From NCBI RefSeq assembly GCF_019972155.1, contig NZ_BOVL01000019.1:413877-477876 (forward strand): DNA of 64,000 nt. The letters are read 5' to 3'. Source of the stretch: Bradyrhizobium sp. RD5-C2. GTDB taxonomy: Bacteria; Pseudomonadota; Alphaproteobacteria; Rhizobiales; Xanthobacteraceae. The position numbers and the translations under genes were made by a program. The notes below the pieces were generated by a model. It worked only from the letters and a program-made list of their open reading frames with translations. It was not told the origin of the DNA and made no database searches. Within the stretch, counting starts at the first letter, position 1; every line of letters begins with the position of its first letter. This document shows positions 1 to 8,860 of the stretch, one piece after another.

Positions 1-233
1 AGGTCGCGGAAGGTCAGGAAGATCTCATTGCCGGGCCGCCCGCTGACATGGGTGAAGGGGGTGCCAAGCGCGCGCTGCGCGTCCACGACGCCCATGCCGA
101 ACACCAGCGGTGTGTTGTTCGATAGCGTCGCGGTGAAGGTCGGCGTGGCCGGGTCGGCGAACGGCCGTAGCTTCTGGGCGTTCCCTGCGGTCGCTGCCGC
201 CGTCAGCAACAAGGCGACGACAATCGTCTTCAT
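1..233 (-). CDS. Secreted protein, N-terminal part only (runs off left edge)
   Basis: About 77 residues are visible before the gene leaves the window. It opens with MKTIVVALLLTAAATAGNAQ, a short basic N-terminus, a hydrophobic core and an A-x-A-like end, so it is a probable Sec signal peptide and an exported protein. The rest has no motif I recognise. Its ATG overlaps the stop of the upstream alpha/beta hydrolase gene as ATGA, so the two are translationally coupled and probably work in one pathway. Function unknown. Confidence 0.75.
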   Translation of the reverse strand, partial: MKTIVVALLLTAAATAGNAQKLRPFADPATPTFTATLSNNTPLVFGMGVVDAQRALGTPFTHVSGRPGNEIFLTFRD

Positions 234-1018
234 GAGGCGGCCTTTCCCGGCGCGCCGGCTTCAAGGCTATCGAGGAACGGCAGCACGGCGGCGATGAAGG
301 CCTGCGGCTGATCGATGTTGACGGCATGGCCGGCGTTCGGAATCACCGCCTTCTGCCCACCCGGGATCTTCGCGGCCATGTAGTCGGACGCGGCCAGGAA
401 CGGCGTGTCGTCGGCGCCGACCACAACCAGCGACGGCACCTTGATCCCGGGCAATGACTCGATCACCCGCGCATCGCGTTGCGCCAGCATGCCGCGCGCG
501 GCGAGCGCGAGACCCTTGGCATTGCGATGCGTGACCGACGCGCGCTCGGCACTCGCCGACTTCAGCACCTCGAGCCCCTCACGATCGAAGCGGTCGCCGG
601 TGTCGCGGGCACGCGTGTTCCAGACCTCGCGGGCGTCGTCCTTCTTGAATCCCGGACCGGTGTCGATGATCAACAGCGCACGCACCCGCTCCGGATGGGC
701 GCGGTGGAAGGCGAGCGACATGTAGCCGCCGAGCGACAGACCGCCGACGATCGCCTTGTCGGCGCCGGCGGCGTCGAGCAGGGCGGCAATGTCGCCGACC
801 GTCGCCGCCTCGCTATAAGCATCCGGATTGTCGGGATAGTCGGACTGGCCGTGCCCGCGCATGTCCCACAGGATCAGTTTGTGCCGCTTCGACAGCGCCT
901 CGATCTGGCCCTGCCACATCGCAGACGTCGACGAATACCCGTGGGTGAGGATCAGGGGCGGGCCGCTGCCGTGAATCTCGTAGTAGATATCGACGCCGCT
1001 GCGGTTGAGCTTGGCCAT
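230..1018 (-). CDS. Alpha/beta hydrolase
   Basis: 262-residue single-domain alpha/beta hydrolase. The oxyanion region is LILTHGYSS, followed by GHGQSDYP; the nucleophile elbow is GLSLGG, the acid is in VVVGADD and the catalytic His is in NAGHAVN near the C-terminus, so the triad is complete and the length is normal. The start was placed at MAKLNRSG because AGAAGGAG lies 7-8 bases upstream; the 21 residues of an upstream extension look non-coding. The substrate cannot be read from sequence; 3-oxoadipate enol-lactonase-like or other esterase activities are possible. It is coupled to the secreted protein that follows and diverges from the molybdenum hydroxylase genes. Confidence 0.88.
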   Translation of the reverse strand: MAKLNRSGVDIYYEIHGSGPPLILTHGYSSTSAMWQGQIEALSKRHKLILWDMRGHGQSDYPDNPDAYSEAATVGDIAALLDAAGADKAIVGGLSLGGYMSLAFHRAHPERVRALLIIDTGPGFKKDDAREVWNTRARDTGDRFDREGLEVLKSASAERASVTHRNAKGLALAARGMLAQRDARVIESLPGIKVPSLVVVGADDTPFLAASDYMAAKIPGGQKAVIPNAGHAVNIDQPQAFIAAVLPFLDSLEAGAPGKAAS

Positions 1019-1305
1019 TGACGGGCTCCTTCTGTTGTCGATGTCAGGTCCGGCAGCGCTACCGACCTTGGTAGGAGGCATCGATACGGCATCAATACTG
1101 GCATTTCAAAAGCTTCATGCCGTTACCGCATTGCACAACGGGCAGTTTCCGAAATTTATTCCTTTCGAGCAATTCCAAATTGGATTGCCTCCAGCCGGGA
1201 ACCGGATCATTGTTTCGGCAACTGTCGCTTACCCGGTGGGCGCCAGCCATGACCCAACAGTGAGTTGCCGCCGTAAGCGGCTGCCTACACCGGAAGGGGA
1301 GAGAG

Positions 1306-1797
1306 ATGCCAAATCTCAATATCAACGGACGGAATATGTCCGTCGAGGCGGCCAATGACACGCCGCTGCTTTGGGTCATCCGCGAGCAATTGCAGATGAC
1401 GGGCACCAAATTCGGTTGCGGCGCCGGTCTCTGTGGCGCCTGCACGGTTCACCTCAACGGCGAAGCGGTGCGGTCCTGCCAGACCTCGCTCGCCGACGCC
1501 GTCGGCAAGAAGATCACCACCATCGAAGGCCTCTCCGCCAAGGGCGAACATCCCTTGCAGAAGGCCTGGGTCGCCGAGCAGGTGCCGCAATGCGGCTACT
1601 GCCAGTCCGGCCAGATCATGCAGGCGGCAGCGCTGCTGTCGAAGAACACCAACCCGACGAAGGAAGAAGTGGTCGCGCATATGGACGGCAATCTCTGCCG
1701 TTGCATGACCTATTCACGAATCCAGAAGGCGATCATGCGCGCTGCTTCCGACATGCGCACCGCATCGGCCACCGGATCCGAGCGGAGGGCCACATGA
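1306..1797 (+). CDS. (2Fe-2S)-binding subunit of a molybdenum hydroxylase (isoquinoline 1-oxidoreductase alpha-type)
   Basis: 163-residue small subunit of a xanthine-dehydrogenase-family enzyme. The N-terminal plant-ferredoxin-like cluster has Cys in GCGAGLCGACTVHLNG plus a further Cys in RSCQTS (about residues 38-63). The C-terminal helical cluster has CGYCQSGQ and CRCMTY. This two-cluster layout is diagnostic. It passes electrons from the molybdopterin subunit, probably to a periplasmic or cytochrome acceptor because no FAD subunit gene is adjacent. The RBS is GGGGAGAGAG directly before the ATG. Its stop overlaps the start of the large subunit as ATGA. The annotated family resembles IorA; the true substrate is unknown. 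Confidence 0.93.
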   Translation: MPNLNINGRNMSVEAANDTPLLWVIREQLQMTGTKFGCGAGLCGACTVHLNGEAVRSCQTSLADAVGKKITTIEGLSAKGEHPLQKAWVAEQVPQCGYCQSGQIMQAAALLSKNTNPTKEEVVAHMDGNLCRCMTYSRIQKAIMRAASDMRTASATGSERRAT

Positions 1798-4079
1798 ACA
1801 AGCACGTGAAAGACCTCGCCCCCGAGACGACCGATCTCAGCCGCCGTTCCTTCCTGGTCGGCACCGCTGCAACCGGTCTCGTGCTCGGCTACGCCGCGTC
1901 CGGCATTGACCACGCGCTCGCGGCACCCGCGTCCGCTAACGTCGAGCCGAGCGTCTGGTACTCGATCGCGCCCGATGGTCTCGTCACCGTGACCTGCGGC
2001 AAGGCCGACATGGGCCAGCACGTCGCCTCGACGATGGCGCAGATCGTGGCCGAAGAGCTCGGCGCGAACTGGAAGGACATGCGGGTCCAACTCGCATCCA
2101 ACGATCCGAAGTTCAACGACCCCGTGCTTGGCGCGCAGATCACCGGCGGCAGCTGGTCGACGATGATGAACTTCGACGCCATGAGCCGCGCCGGCGCTGC
2201 CGGCCGTATCGCATTGACCGAGGCGGCGGCAGCCTCGATGGGCGTGCCGGCCAGCGAGCTGGTGGTGCGCGCGTCGACGATCAGCCATCCGAAGTCGAAG
2301 AAGTCGATGTCGTTTGCCGAGGTGGTGAAGAGCGGCAAGGCGACCAAGACCTTCACGGCGGATGATCTGAAGGCGATCAAGCTGAAGTCGGCCGACCAGT
2401 ACACCATGATCGGCGTCTCGGTGCCGCAGCTCGACATTCCGTTGAAGGTCAACGGCACGGCCAAGTACGGCATCGACGTGATGCTGCCGGGCATGGTCTA
2501 CGGCGCGCTGGTCACTCCGCCGGTCCGCTACGGCGCCACCGTGAAGTCGGTGGACGATAGCGCGGCCAAGAAGGTGCCGGGCTTCATCAAGGCCGTCACC
2601 CTGGACGACAAGACCACAACCACGACCGGCTGGGTCGTCGCGGTCGCCAACACCTACGCCAACGCCAAGAAGGCGGCGGCGGCGCTGAAGATCGACTACG
2701 ATGGCGGTCCGAACGCCAAACTGTCGAGCGAATCGCTGTTCGCCGAAGCCAAGCGGCTTCAGGGATTGAGCGATTCCGGTGAGTTCTTCGTCAAGGACGG
2801 CGATCCGAACGCGGCCTTCGGCACGGCGGCCAAGGTGCTCGAGGCGGAATACACCACCAACATCAACATCCACGCGCCGATGGAGCCGATGAACGCCACC
2901 GCGGAGTTCAAGGGCGACATCCTGCACATCTATTCCGGCAACCAGTTCGCGACGCGCTCCGGTGCGATCGCGGCCGGCGCCGCCGGGATCGATCCGAAGT
3001 TCGTGGTGATGCATCAGATGTGGCTGGGCGGTGGCTTCGGCCGGCGTCTCGACGCGGACATGATGGTGCCCGCGGTGCAGGCGGCCAAGGCCGTCGGCAA
3101 GCCGGTCAAGGTCATCTACACGCGCGAGAACGACATGACGATGGATTTCTCGCGTCCGCTGACCTACCAGAAAGTAAAGGCCGGCGTGGACGGCGACGGC
3201 AAGCTCGTCGCATTGAGCCACGATGTCGTCTCGGCCTGGCCGACCCAGCGTTGGGGCATCCCCGACTTCCTGTCGCCCTCGGTCGACAAGAAGGGACCGC
3301 TCGATGCGTTCACGGTGAACGGTTCGGACTTCTTCTACACCGTTCCCAACCACTACGTGCGGGCGATCAAGAACGAGATGGCGCACAACGCCACCCCGTC
3401 GGGTCAGCTCCGTTCGGTGGCACCGGGCTGGACGTTCTGGGCGGTCGAGAGCATGGTCGACGAGATCGCGCATGCGACCGGCAAGGATCCGGCCCAGCTT
3501 CGCGTCGAGCTGCTCGACGGCAAGGGCAAGAACGACGGCGGCGCGCAGCGCCTCCGTAACACCTTGCTCGCGGCGATGGGTCTCGCCGGCTACGGCACCA
3601 GGAAGCTGCCCAAGGGCGAAGGCATGGGCGTTGCCTGCGTGTCGTCGCAGGAGCGCGCCACGGCGAGCTGGACCGCCTGCGTCGCCCATGTCGCCGTCGC
3701 CCCCTCGGGCGAGGTGACGGTGAAGAAGCTGACGGTTGCGACCGACGTTGGTACGCAAGTGAATCCCGACGGCATCCGGGCCCAGGTCGAGGGCGCGGCT
3801 CTGTGGGGCATGTCACTGGCGCTGTTCGAGAAGGCGACGTTGAAGGACGGCGGCATCGAGCAGACCAATTTCGACAGCTACACGCCGCTTCGGATGAGCC
3901 AGCTGCCGGAGGTCGCGGTCAACGTCATCGCCAATGGCGAGAAGGCGACCGGCGTCGGCGAGCCCGCAGTGACGGTGGTGGCGCCGGCGATCGGCAACGC
4001 CGTCTTCAACGCGGTCGGTGCCCGCGTCCGCGGCCTGCCGATCACCGCGGAGGCCGTCAAGGCTGCGATGAAGGCGTAA
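1794..4079 (+). CDS. Xanthine dehydrogenase family molybdopterin-binding subunit (IorB-like)
   Basis: 761-residue catalytic subunit binding molybdenum cofactor. The N-terminus carries a twin-arginine motif, LSRRSFLVGTAATG, followed by a hydrophobic stretch, so the folded heterodimer is probably exported by Tat. Family signatures include GGGFGRRLDADMMVPAV, PMEPMNATAE and GVGEPAVTVVAPAIGNA (the region holding the conserved active-site Glu). The start at 1794 was chosen because it gives the ATGA overlap with the Fe-S subunit gene and starts just before the Tat signal; the same frame is open further upstream but that part is out of frame with the Fe-S gene. Oxidation of an N-heterocycle or aldehyde is expected; the substrate is undetermined. 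A strong terminator follows. Confidence 0.93.
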   Translation: MNKHVKDLAPETTDLSRRSFLVGTAATGLVLGYAASGIDHALAAPASANVEPSVWYSIAPDGLVTVTCGKADMGQHVASTMAQIVAEELGANWKDMRVQLASNDPKFNDPVLGAQITGGSWSTMMNFDAMSRAGAAGRIALTEAAAASMGVPASELVVRASTISHPKSKKSMSFAEVVKSGKATKTFTADDLKAIKLKSADQYTMIGVSVPQLDIPLKVNGTAKYGIDVMLPGMVYGALVTPPVRYGATVKSVDDSAAKKVPGFIKAVTLDDKTTTTTGWVVAVANTYANAKKAAAALKIDYDGGPNAKLSSESLFAEAKRLQGLSDSGEFFVKDGDPNAAFGTAAKVLEAEYTTNINIHAPMEPMNATAEFKGDILHIYSGNQFATRSGAIAAGAAGIDPKFVVMHQMWLGGGFGRRLDADMMVPAVQAAKAVGKPVKVIYTRENDMTMDFSRPLTYQKVKAGVDGDGKLVALSHDVVSAWPTQRWGIPDFLSPSVDKKGPLDAFTVNGSDFFYTVPNHYVRAIKNEMAHNATPSGQLRSVAPGWTFWAVESMVDEIAHATGKDPAQLRVELLDGKGKNDGGAQRLRNTLLAAMGLAGYGTRKLPKGEGMGVACVSSQERATASWTACVAHVAVAPSGEVTVKKLTVATDVGTQVNPDGIRAQVEGAALWGMSLALFEKATLKDGGIEQTNFDSYTPLRMSQLPEVAVNVIANGEKATGVGEPAVTVVAPAIGNAVFNAVGARVRGLPITAEAVKAAMKA

Positions 4080-4094
4080 CGGCCTGAACCAATG

Positions 4095-4130
4095 AAAACG
4101 CCGGAGAGCCTAACCGCTCTCCGGCGTTTT
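4095..4130 (+). terminator. Rho-independent terminator of the molybdenum hydroxylase operon
   Basis: A perfect inverted repeat, ACGCCGGAGAGC / GCTCTCCGGCGT, with a 6-base loop; it extends to 15 bp if the flanking AAA/TTT is counted. It is followed by a T-rich tract and starts 16 bases after the large-subunit stop codon. Confidence 0.92.
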
Positions 4131-4375
4131 TCTTTGCTCCGGGCACCGGCCAGGTGGTGGCGGCGTCGACGCCTTTGACGCTGCAAAAATTCACGACTCG
4201 CCGGCGCTGCAGCCGTCCGCCTGCATTTGCGGTGGGCCTGATTCTGCTGGCGGATTTCGCGGTTCCTCAAATTGTATCCATTGCGCTTAACCGCCGTTCA
4301 GCATCCCCATTAAGCCGGAGGGAACGCATCGTCAGGTAGCGTCCCGGCGTCGGTCGTTACCGCGACGGGGATTGC

Positions 4376-5473
4376 ATGACAGCCTTAGCCAACAACCAGA
4401 CTTCGAAGCGCCGCCTCCTGCTGGCGTCAGATCGAAGCGATCAGAGCAACGAACTCGCCAGCATTCTGCGCTCGGTGGGTGAGGTCGACACCGTTCCGAC
4501 CTCGGACATTCCCGAGCAGCCGGCCCGCGATCTCTCCGGCATTGTGGTCGACATCAACCTGCGCTCGCCCGAAGCCGTGCAACTGGTTCGCGCCAAGCTG
4601 CAGACCGACGCCTATCGTGAGATGCCGCGGCTGTTCGTGCTGGCGGATGCATTGCATCACGCCTCGATGCAGGCCTGGGCGCTCGGCGCCACCGACACGA
4701 TCTCGCGACCGTTCGATGCGCGCGGCATCCTGCAGCGCATCCGTGCCGCATTTCCCGACAACAGCGGCTATGACGAGACCGACCGCGGCAAGGCGCTCAA
4801 CCGCGGCGTCGAAGCCGCGCATGGCGTGATGGTCAAGATGTTCGAGCGGATGCGCGCCGGCGAGCCGCTGAAGTTCGAGGACATCGTCGCCGCCGAAAAC
4901 AAGATCCTGAAGGCGATCAAGCACAACTCGCTGCGCGAATGGCTGACCACGGTCGGCTGCCATCACCAGGAGACCTATCGCCACTGTCTGTTCGTGACCG
5001 GCTTTGCGGTGGCGTTCGCGCAGCATCTCGGCATGCGCGACGACGACCAGCGCCGGCTCGCCCGTGCCGCGCTGCTGCACGATGTCGGCAAGGCCTTCGT
5101 CCCGGTCGCGCTGCTCGACAAGCCCGGCGCATTCACGGTGGAGGAAATGGCCGAGATGCGCGAGCATCCGCGCCGCGGCTACGAGGCGCTGTCGGCGCAG
5201 GGCGGCTTCCCGCCGGAAATGCTCGACGTGATCCTGCATCACCACGAATTCCTCGACGGCACCGGCTATCCGAACGGGCTGAGCGGCAACCAGATCAGCG
5301 ACATCGTCCGCGTCACCACGATCGTCGATGTCTATGCCGCTTTGGTCGAGAAGCGTGCCTACCGGCTGCAATTCACCCACGCCAAGGCGTTCTCCATGAT
5401 GGAGGAGATGGGCGGCAAGCTCGACCAGCAATTGCTCCAGGCGTTCCGCCCGGTGGCGTTCGGGCACTATTGA
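4376..5473 (+). CDS. HD-GYP domain protein with N-terminal receiver-like domain
   Basis: 365 residues. Residues of about 12-130 resemble a response-regulator receiver (GIVVDINL strand with a possible phospho-Asp, then VLAD and a SRPF-like final strand with a conserved basic position partly kept). The C-terminal half is an HD-GYP phosphodiesterase: HDVGK holds the HD metal pair, and the signature HHHEFLDGTGYP is intact. Such proteins hydrolyse cyclic di-GMP to pGpG or GMP and control motility and biofilm behaviour. No partner histidine kinase is adjacent; it appears monocistronic. The start follows a moderate RBS. A palindromic repeat begins about 12 bp after the stop. Confidence 0.88.
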   Translation: MTALANNQTSKRRLLLASDRSDQSNELASILRSVGEVDTVPTSDIPEQPARDLSGIVVDINLRSPEAVQLVRAKLQTDAYREMPRLFVLADALHHASMQAWALGATDTISRPFDARGILQRIRAAFPDNSGYDETDRGKALNRGVEAAHGVMVKMFERMRAGEPLKFEDIVAAENKILKAIKHNSLREWLTTVGCHHQETYRHCLFVTGFAVAFAQHLGMRDDDQRRLARAALLHDVGKAFVPVALLDKPGAFTVEEMAEMREHPRRGYEALSAQGGFPPEMLDVILHHHEFLDGTGYPNGLSGNQISDIVRVTTIVDVYAALVEKRAYRLQFTHAKAFSMMEEMGGKLDQQLLQAFRPVAFGHY

Positions 5474-5484
5474 GCCCCCAACTC

Positions 5485-5570
5485 CGTCATTGCGAGCGAA
5501 GCGAAGCAATCCATCGCTCCGCGTGTGCGGGCCGATGGATTGCTTCGTCGCTTCGCTCCTCGCAATGACG
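5485..5570. repeat. 86-bp palindromic intergenic repeat, copy 1
   Basis: Inverted repeat starting CGTCATTGCGAGCGAAGCGA and ending with the complementary TCGCAATGACG. A near-identical 86-bp copy lies at 6976-7061, so the P450 gene is bracketed by the pair. Related shorter or degenerate copies occur at 12579 and near 8758. This is a REP-like element type common in Bradyrhizobium and Rhodopseudomonas relatives. Confidence 0.9.
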
Positions 5571-5677
5571 CCTTTGGCGACGACCCTAGCCAATCAACGC
5601 AAGTCGTCCTCCTTACCTCCGCCTAGATTTCGGCGATCATCGGCGCGCGACCGGTGCTTGGGCAGGTGAGGACGATC

Positions 5678-6967
5678 ATGGACACGGCAACGACCGGGGA
5701 TTTTGATATCCCCGCCAATATCGCGGAAACCCTCGTCGATCCCGTCGCCTATGCCGACGACCGCATCCACGATAGCTATCGCTGGCTGCGCGCCAACAAC
5801 CCGCTCGGCATCGCGCGCCCCGAGAAGTTCGACCCGTTCTGGGTGGTGACCAAGCACGCCCATATCCAGGCGATCAGCCGCCAGAACGAGCTGTTCCACA
5901 ATGCCGACCGGCCGACCACGCTGACGACACAGGCGCTCGAGGAGCGCGTGCGCAAGATCACCGGCGGGCCTAATCTGGTGCGCTCGCTGGTGCAGATGGA
6001 TGCGCCCGACCATCCGAAATACCGCGCGCTGACGCAGGGCTGGTTCATGCCGGCCAATCTCGGCAAGTTCGAGGCCCGCGTCCGCGAGATCGCGCGCACC
6101 ACGGTGCAGCGCATGCTCGACCGCGGCGGCGCGTGCGATTTCGTCGAGGACGTCGCGCTCGGCTATCCGCTGCACGTCATCATGGAGATCCTCGGCGTGC
6201 CCGAGGCGGACGAGCCGCGCATGCTCAAGCTGACGCAGGAGCTGTTCGGTCCGCAGGATCCCGACACCGCGCGCGTCCGCGACGCGCTGAGCGCGGAACA
6301 GGTCTCCGCGATGCTGCAGGCGATCATCGCCGACTTCTCCGCCTACTTCCGCAAGATCACCGAGGAGCGTCGCCAGAACCCGCGCGACGATCTCGCCACC
6401 GTCATCGCCAATGCGAAGATCGGCGGCGACTACATGCCGGAGCACGATCAGACCAGCTATTACATGATCGTCGCGACCGCGGGCCACGACACCACCTCGT
6501 CCTCGACGGCGGGCGCGATCTGGGCATTGGCTCGGGACCCCGCCGAATTCGCCAAGGTGAAGGCCAACCCGGAATTGATCCCGGGCCTGGTCGACGAGTC
6601 GATCCGCTGGATGACGCCGGTCAAGCATTTCATGCGTTCGGCCACCGCGGATACCGAGCTCGGCGGCCGCAAGATCGCGAAGGGCGACTGGCTGATGCTG
6701 TGCTACGCCTCGGGCAACCGCGACGAGGACGTGTTCGAGGAACCCGATCGCTTCCGCAGCGATCGCAAGCCCAATCGCCACGTCGCGTTCGGCTATGGCG
6801 CGCATCTCTGCCTCGGCCAATATCTCGCCAAGCTCGAGATGCGCATCCTGTTCGAGGAGCTGCTGCCGCACCTCAAATCGCTGTCGCTCGACGGCGAGGT
6901 GAAGATGACGCAGGCCTATTTTGTGAGTGGCCCGAAGAAGCTGCCGATCCGGTTTGAGGTGAATTGA
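5678..6967 (+). CDS. Cytochrome P450
   Basis: 429-residue soluble bacterial P450. Seen: the I-helix oxygen-binding motif AGHDTTSS, the K-helix ExxR as ESIR, and the haem-binding loop FGYGAHLCLGQ with its Cys ligand near residue 378. There is no transmembrane anchor, as expected for bacterial class I enzymes that need a ferredoxin and reductase; none is encoded nearby. The ATG at 5678 was preferred to an in-frame GTG 24 bases upstream because GAGGAC lies just before it. The gene is monocistronic between two copies of a palindromic repeat. The convergent acyl-CoA ligase gene lies downstream. Substrate unknown (the family includes terpene, steroid and fatty-acid hydroxylases). Confidence 0.93.
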   Translation: MDTATTGDFDIPANIAETLVDPVAYADDRIHDSYRWLRANNPLGIARPEKFDPFWVVTKHAHIQAISRQNELFHNADRPTTLTTQALEERVRKITGGPNLVRSLVQMDAPDHPKYRALTQGWFMPANLGKFEARVREIARTTVQRMLDRGGACDFVEDVALGYPLHVIMEILGVPEADEPRMLKLTQELFGPQDPDTARVRDALSAEQVSAMLQAIIADFSAYFRKITEERRQNPRDDLATVIANAKIGGDYMPEHDQTSYYMIVATAGHDTTSSSTAGAIWALARDPAEFAKVKANPELIPGLVDESIRWMTPVKHFMRSATADTELGGRKIAKGDWLMLCYASGNRDEDVFEEPDRFRSDRKPNRHVAFGYGAHLCLGQYLAKLEMRILFEELLPHLKSLSLDGEVKMTQAYFVSGPKKLPIRFEVN

Positions 6968-6975
6968 GGTCTGCC

Positions 6976-7061
6976 CGTCATTGCGAGCGAAGCGAAGCAA
7001 TCCATAGTTCCACACACGCGGCTGTATGGATTGCTTCGTCGCTTCGCTCCTCGCAATGACG
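6976..7061. repeat. 86-bp palindromic intergenic repeat, copy 2
   Basis: Same length and nearly the same sequence as 5485-5570, differing mainly in the central loop. It sits between the convergent stops of the P450 and acyl-CoA ligase genes, where its long stem could end transcription from both sides. Confidence 0.9.
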
Positions 7062-7070
7062 GAGAAAGCC

Positions 7071-8651
7071 TCACTCCAGCATCTTCCTCAACTCCGCCTT
7101 CGCGACCTTCTCCAGTGTCGAGCGCGGCATCTCGTCGACGAAGTGGATTTCCCGCGGCACTTTGAAATCGGCCAGCGCGTTGCGGCAGGCGGTCATGACC
7201 TTGTCGTGCAGATCGGCGGGCAGCGCCGCGACGCCGGTTTGCGGGATGATGAAGACGACCGGCACCTCGTCCAGCATCGGGTGCTTCTTCGCCACCACGG
7301 CGGCTTCGCGCACGCCCGGCACCACCGCGATCACCTGCTCGATCTCGGAGGCCGCGACGTTCTCGCCGCCGACCTTGAGCATGTCCTTGGAGCGATCGCC
7401 GAACTTGAGATAGCCGCGCTCCAGCATCGTGACGCGGTCGCCGGTGATGAAATAGCCGTGCTCGTCAAAGCTCTCGCGCGTCGCCTTCTCGTTGTGCAGA
7501 TATTCGGCGAACAGCGACAGGCCGGGAATGCCCTTGATCAGGAGATTGCCGGTCTCGCCGACGGCGGTCGGCGCGCCGTCATCATTGGTGATGCGGATTT
7601 CGTATTCCGACGCGGCGCGGCCGATCGACATCGGCGGGTTCGGCTGGTCGACCTCGCCGATGATGCCGTGGGTGATGGTCTCGGTCATGCCCCACCAGCC
7701 GATGATCTTGATGCCGAACACGGCGAATGCCGGCGGCTCGTTCACGGCAGTGCCCCAGAGGCGGAACTTGTGGTTCTTCGGAACCTCGTGCTCCAGCAGC
7801 GCCTTCATGCAGAACGGAATCGTCGAGGTCCACGTCGAGCCGTGCTCGAGCGCCACCGGCCAGAAGCGGCTCGCCGAGAAGCGCGGCTGGATCACGCAGG
7901 TCGAGCCGACCCACAGGCTCGCCAGCATCGAATAGGCCAGCGCGTTGGTGTGGAACAGCGGCAGATAGGTCTGGTGCACGTCCGTCGCGTGCAGGTCCTG
8001 ATGCGCGGCGTTGATCTTGCCGCCCCACAGCGCGTTGGCATGCGTCCATAGTACCGCCTTTGGCCGCGACGTGGTCCCTGAGGTGTATTGCACGCTGCAG
8101 GGAGCGAGCGGATCGATCGGGCGCTTCGGCCGGTCGGCGCTGTCGGCGAACAGGGCGTCAAAGCTGTCGCCGCGGACGGGCGGCTGTGCCGGCGCTTGGC
8201 CCGCATCATGCGAGGTCACCGCGATCCAGCGCAGCCCCTTGCAGTTGGCGGATATCAGTTCGGCATAGGCCGGCTGGGTGATCGCGGCGACCGCGCCGCA
8301 ATGGTCGGCAAAATATTCGATCTCGGCCGCAGCCGAGCGGGTGTTGGTGGTGACGGCAATGGCGCCGAGCTCGACACAGGCGAACCACGCCATGATCGCC
8401 TCGACGCAGTTGTCGAGATGGATCAGGACATAGTCGCCCTGCTTGATGCCGCGCCTGGCGAGGCCCGCCGCGAGCGCGCCGACGCGCTCATGGAATTCGC
8501 CGTAGCTCCAGCGCCGCGCCGGCGCATCGAACGGCGCCCAGATCAGGAACGGATGATCGCGGCGCACCTCGGCGCGCATCCTGAGCAGCCATGGCACGTC
8601 GAGCCCCGCAAACGGTCCCACGATGCCCGGCACTGGCTGTGAAGTCGTCAT
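7071..8651 (-). CDS. AMP-dependent acyl-CoA synthetase/ligase
   Basis: 526-residue ANL-superfamily enzyme that activates a carboxylic acid to its adenylate and then the CoA thioester. Motifs: phosphate loop YTSGTTSRPKAVLWTH, WGMTET, the hinge region ITGDRVTMLERGYLKFGDRSKD, and the C-terminal catalytic Lys in LEKVAKAELRKML. The overall pattern resembles the crotonobetaine/carnitine-CoA ligase (CaiC) subgroup, but substrate cannot be assigned. The start at 8651 is supported by GGGAGGACAT right before the ATG; an in-frame extension of 38 residues upstream lacks an RBS. The VOC gene upstream is on the same strand, separated by about 210 bp that holds a hairpin repeat. Confidence 0.9.
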   Translation of the reverse strand: MTTSQPVPGIVGPFAGLDVPWLLRMRAEVRRDHPFLIWAPFDAPARRWSYGEFHERVGALAAGLARRGIKQGDYVLIHLDNCVEAIMAWFACVELGAIAVTTNTRSAAAEIEYFADHCGAVAAITQPAYAELISANCKGLRWIAVTSHDAGQAPAQPPVRGDSFDALFADSADRPKRPIDPLAPCSVQYTSGTTSRPKAVLWTHANALWGGKINAAHQDLHATDVHQTYLPLFHTNALAYSMLASLWVGSTCVIQPRFSASRFWPVALEHGSTWTSTIPFCMKALLEHEVPKNHKFRLWGTAVNEPPAFAVFGIKIIGWWGMTETITHGIIGEVDQPNPPMSIGRAASEYEIRITNDDGAPTAVGETGNLLIKGIPGLSLFAEYLHNEKATRESFDEHGYFITGDRVTMLERGYLKFGDRSKDMLKVGGENVAASEIEQVIAVVPGVREAAVVAKKHPMLDEVPVVFIIPQTGVAALPADLHDKVMTACRNALADFKVPREIHFVDEMPRSTLEKVAKAELRKMLE

Positions 8652-8757
8652 ATGTCCTCCCGCGCAGCCTTGCCGGCCGCCATTGATCTTGGTTGAGATC
8701 AGTTCTGCCATCGGCGTGCGCCGAGAGCAAATCGGAATTTGCAAAGTGATCTTGCGC

Positions 8758-8849
8758 TGAAGCAATCCGTTCCGCCGCGCGGAACGGATGGATCTGTTCG
8801 CGCAGCCTGTCGTCGGGCGCGCATTCGCGCGAATGGTTCGCTCGCAGTG
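8758..8849. repeat. Degenerate copy of the palindromic repeat with internal 9-bp hairpin
   Basis: Begins GAAGCAATCCGTTCC and ends GCTCGCAGTGACG, recognisable as a decayed version of the 86-bp repeat. Inside it CCGTTCCGC / GCGGAACGG (8767-8787) forms a perfect 9-bp stem with a 3-base loop. It occupies most of the gap between the VOC and ligase genes. Confidence 0.65.
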
Positions 8850-8860
8850 ACGAACGACAG

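Noticed and set aside
1055..1080. CTACC-GACCTT-GGTAG inverted repeat upstream of the hydrolase gene as an operator
   Set aside because: Only five-base arms, no adjacent regulator gene and no second copy.
1371..1793. N-terminal extension of the molybdenum hydroxylase large-subunit frame
   Set aside because: Overlaps the Fe-S subunit gene in another frame; the Tat signal and ATGA overlap place the start at 1794.
1710..3758. 682-codon open frame antisense to the molybdenum hydroxylase large subunit
   Set aside because: High-GC shadow of the real gene: Arg/His-rich translation, no domain, no RBS. The same applies to the long antisense frames at 4427-5593, 5594-7015, 9450-10859, 12366-13664, 17645-18949 and 39596-40771.
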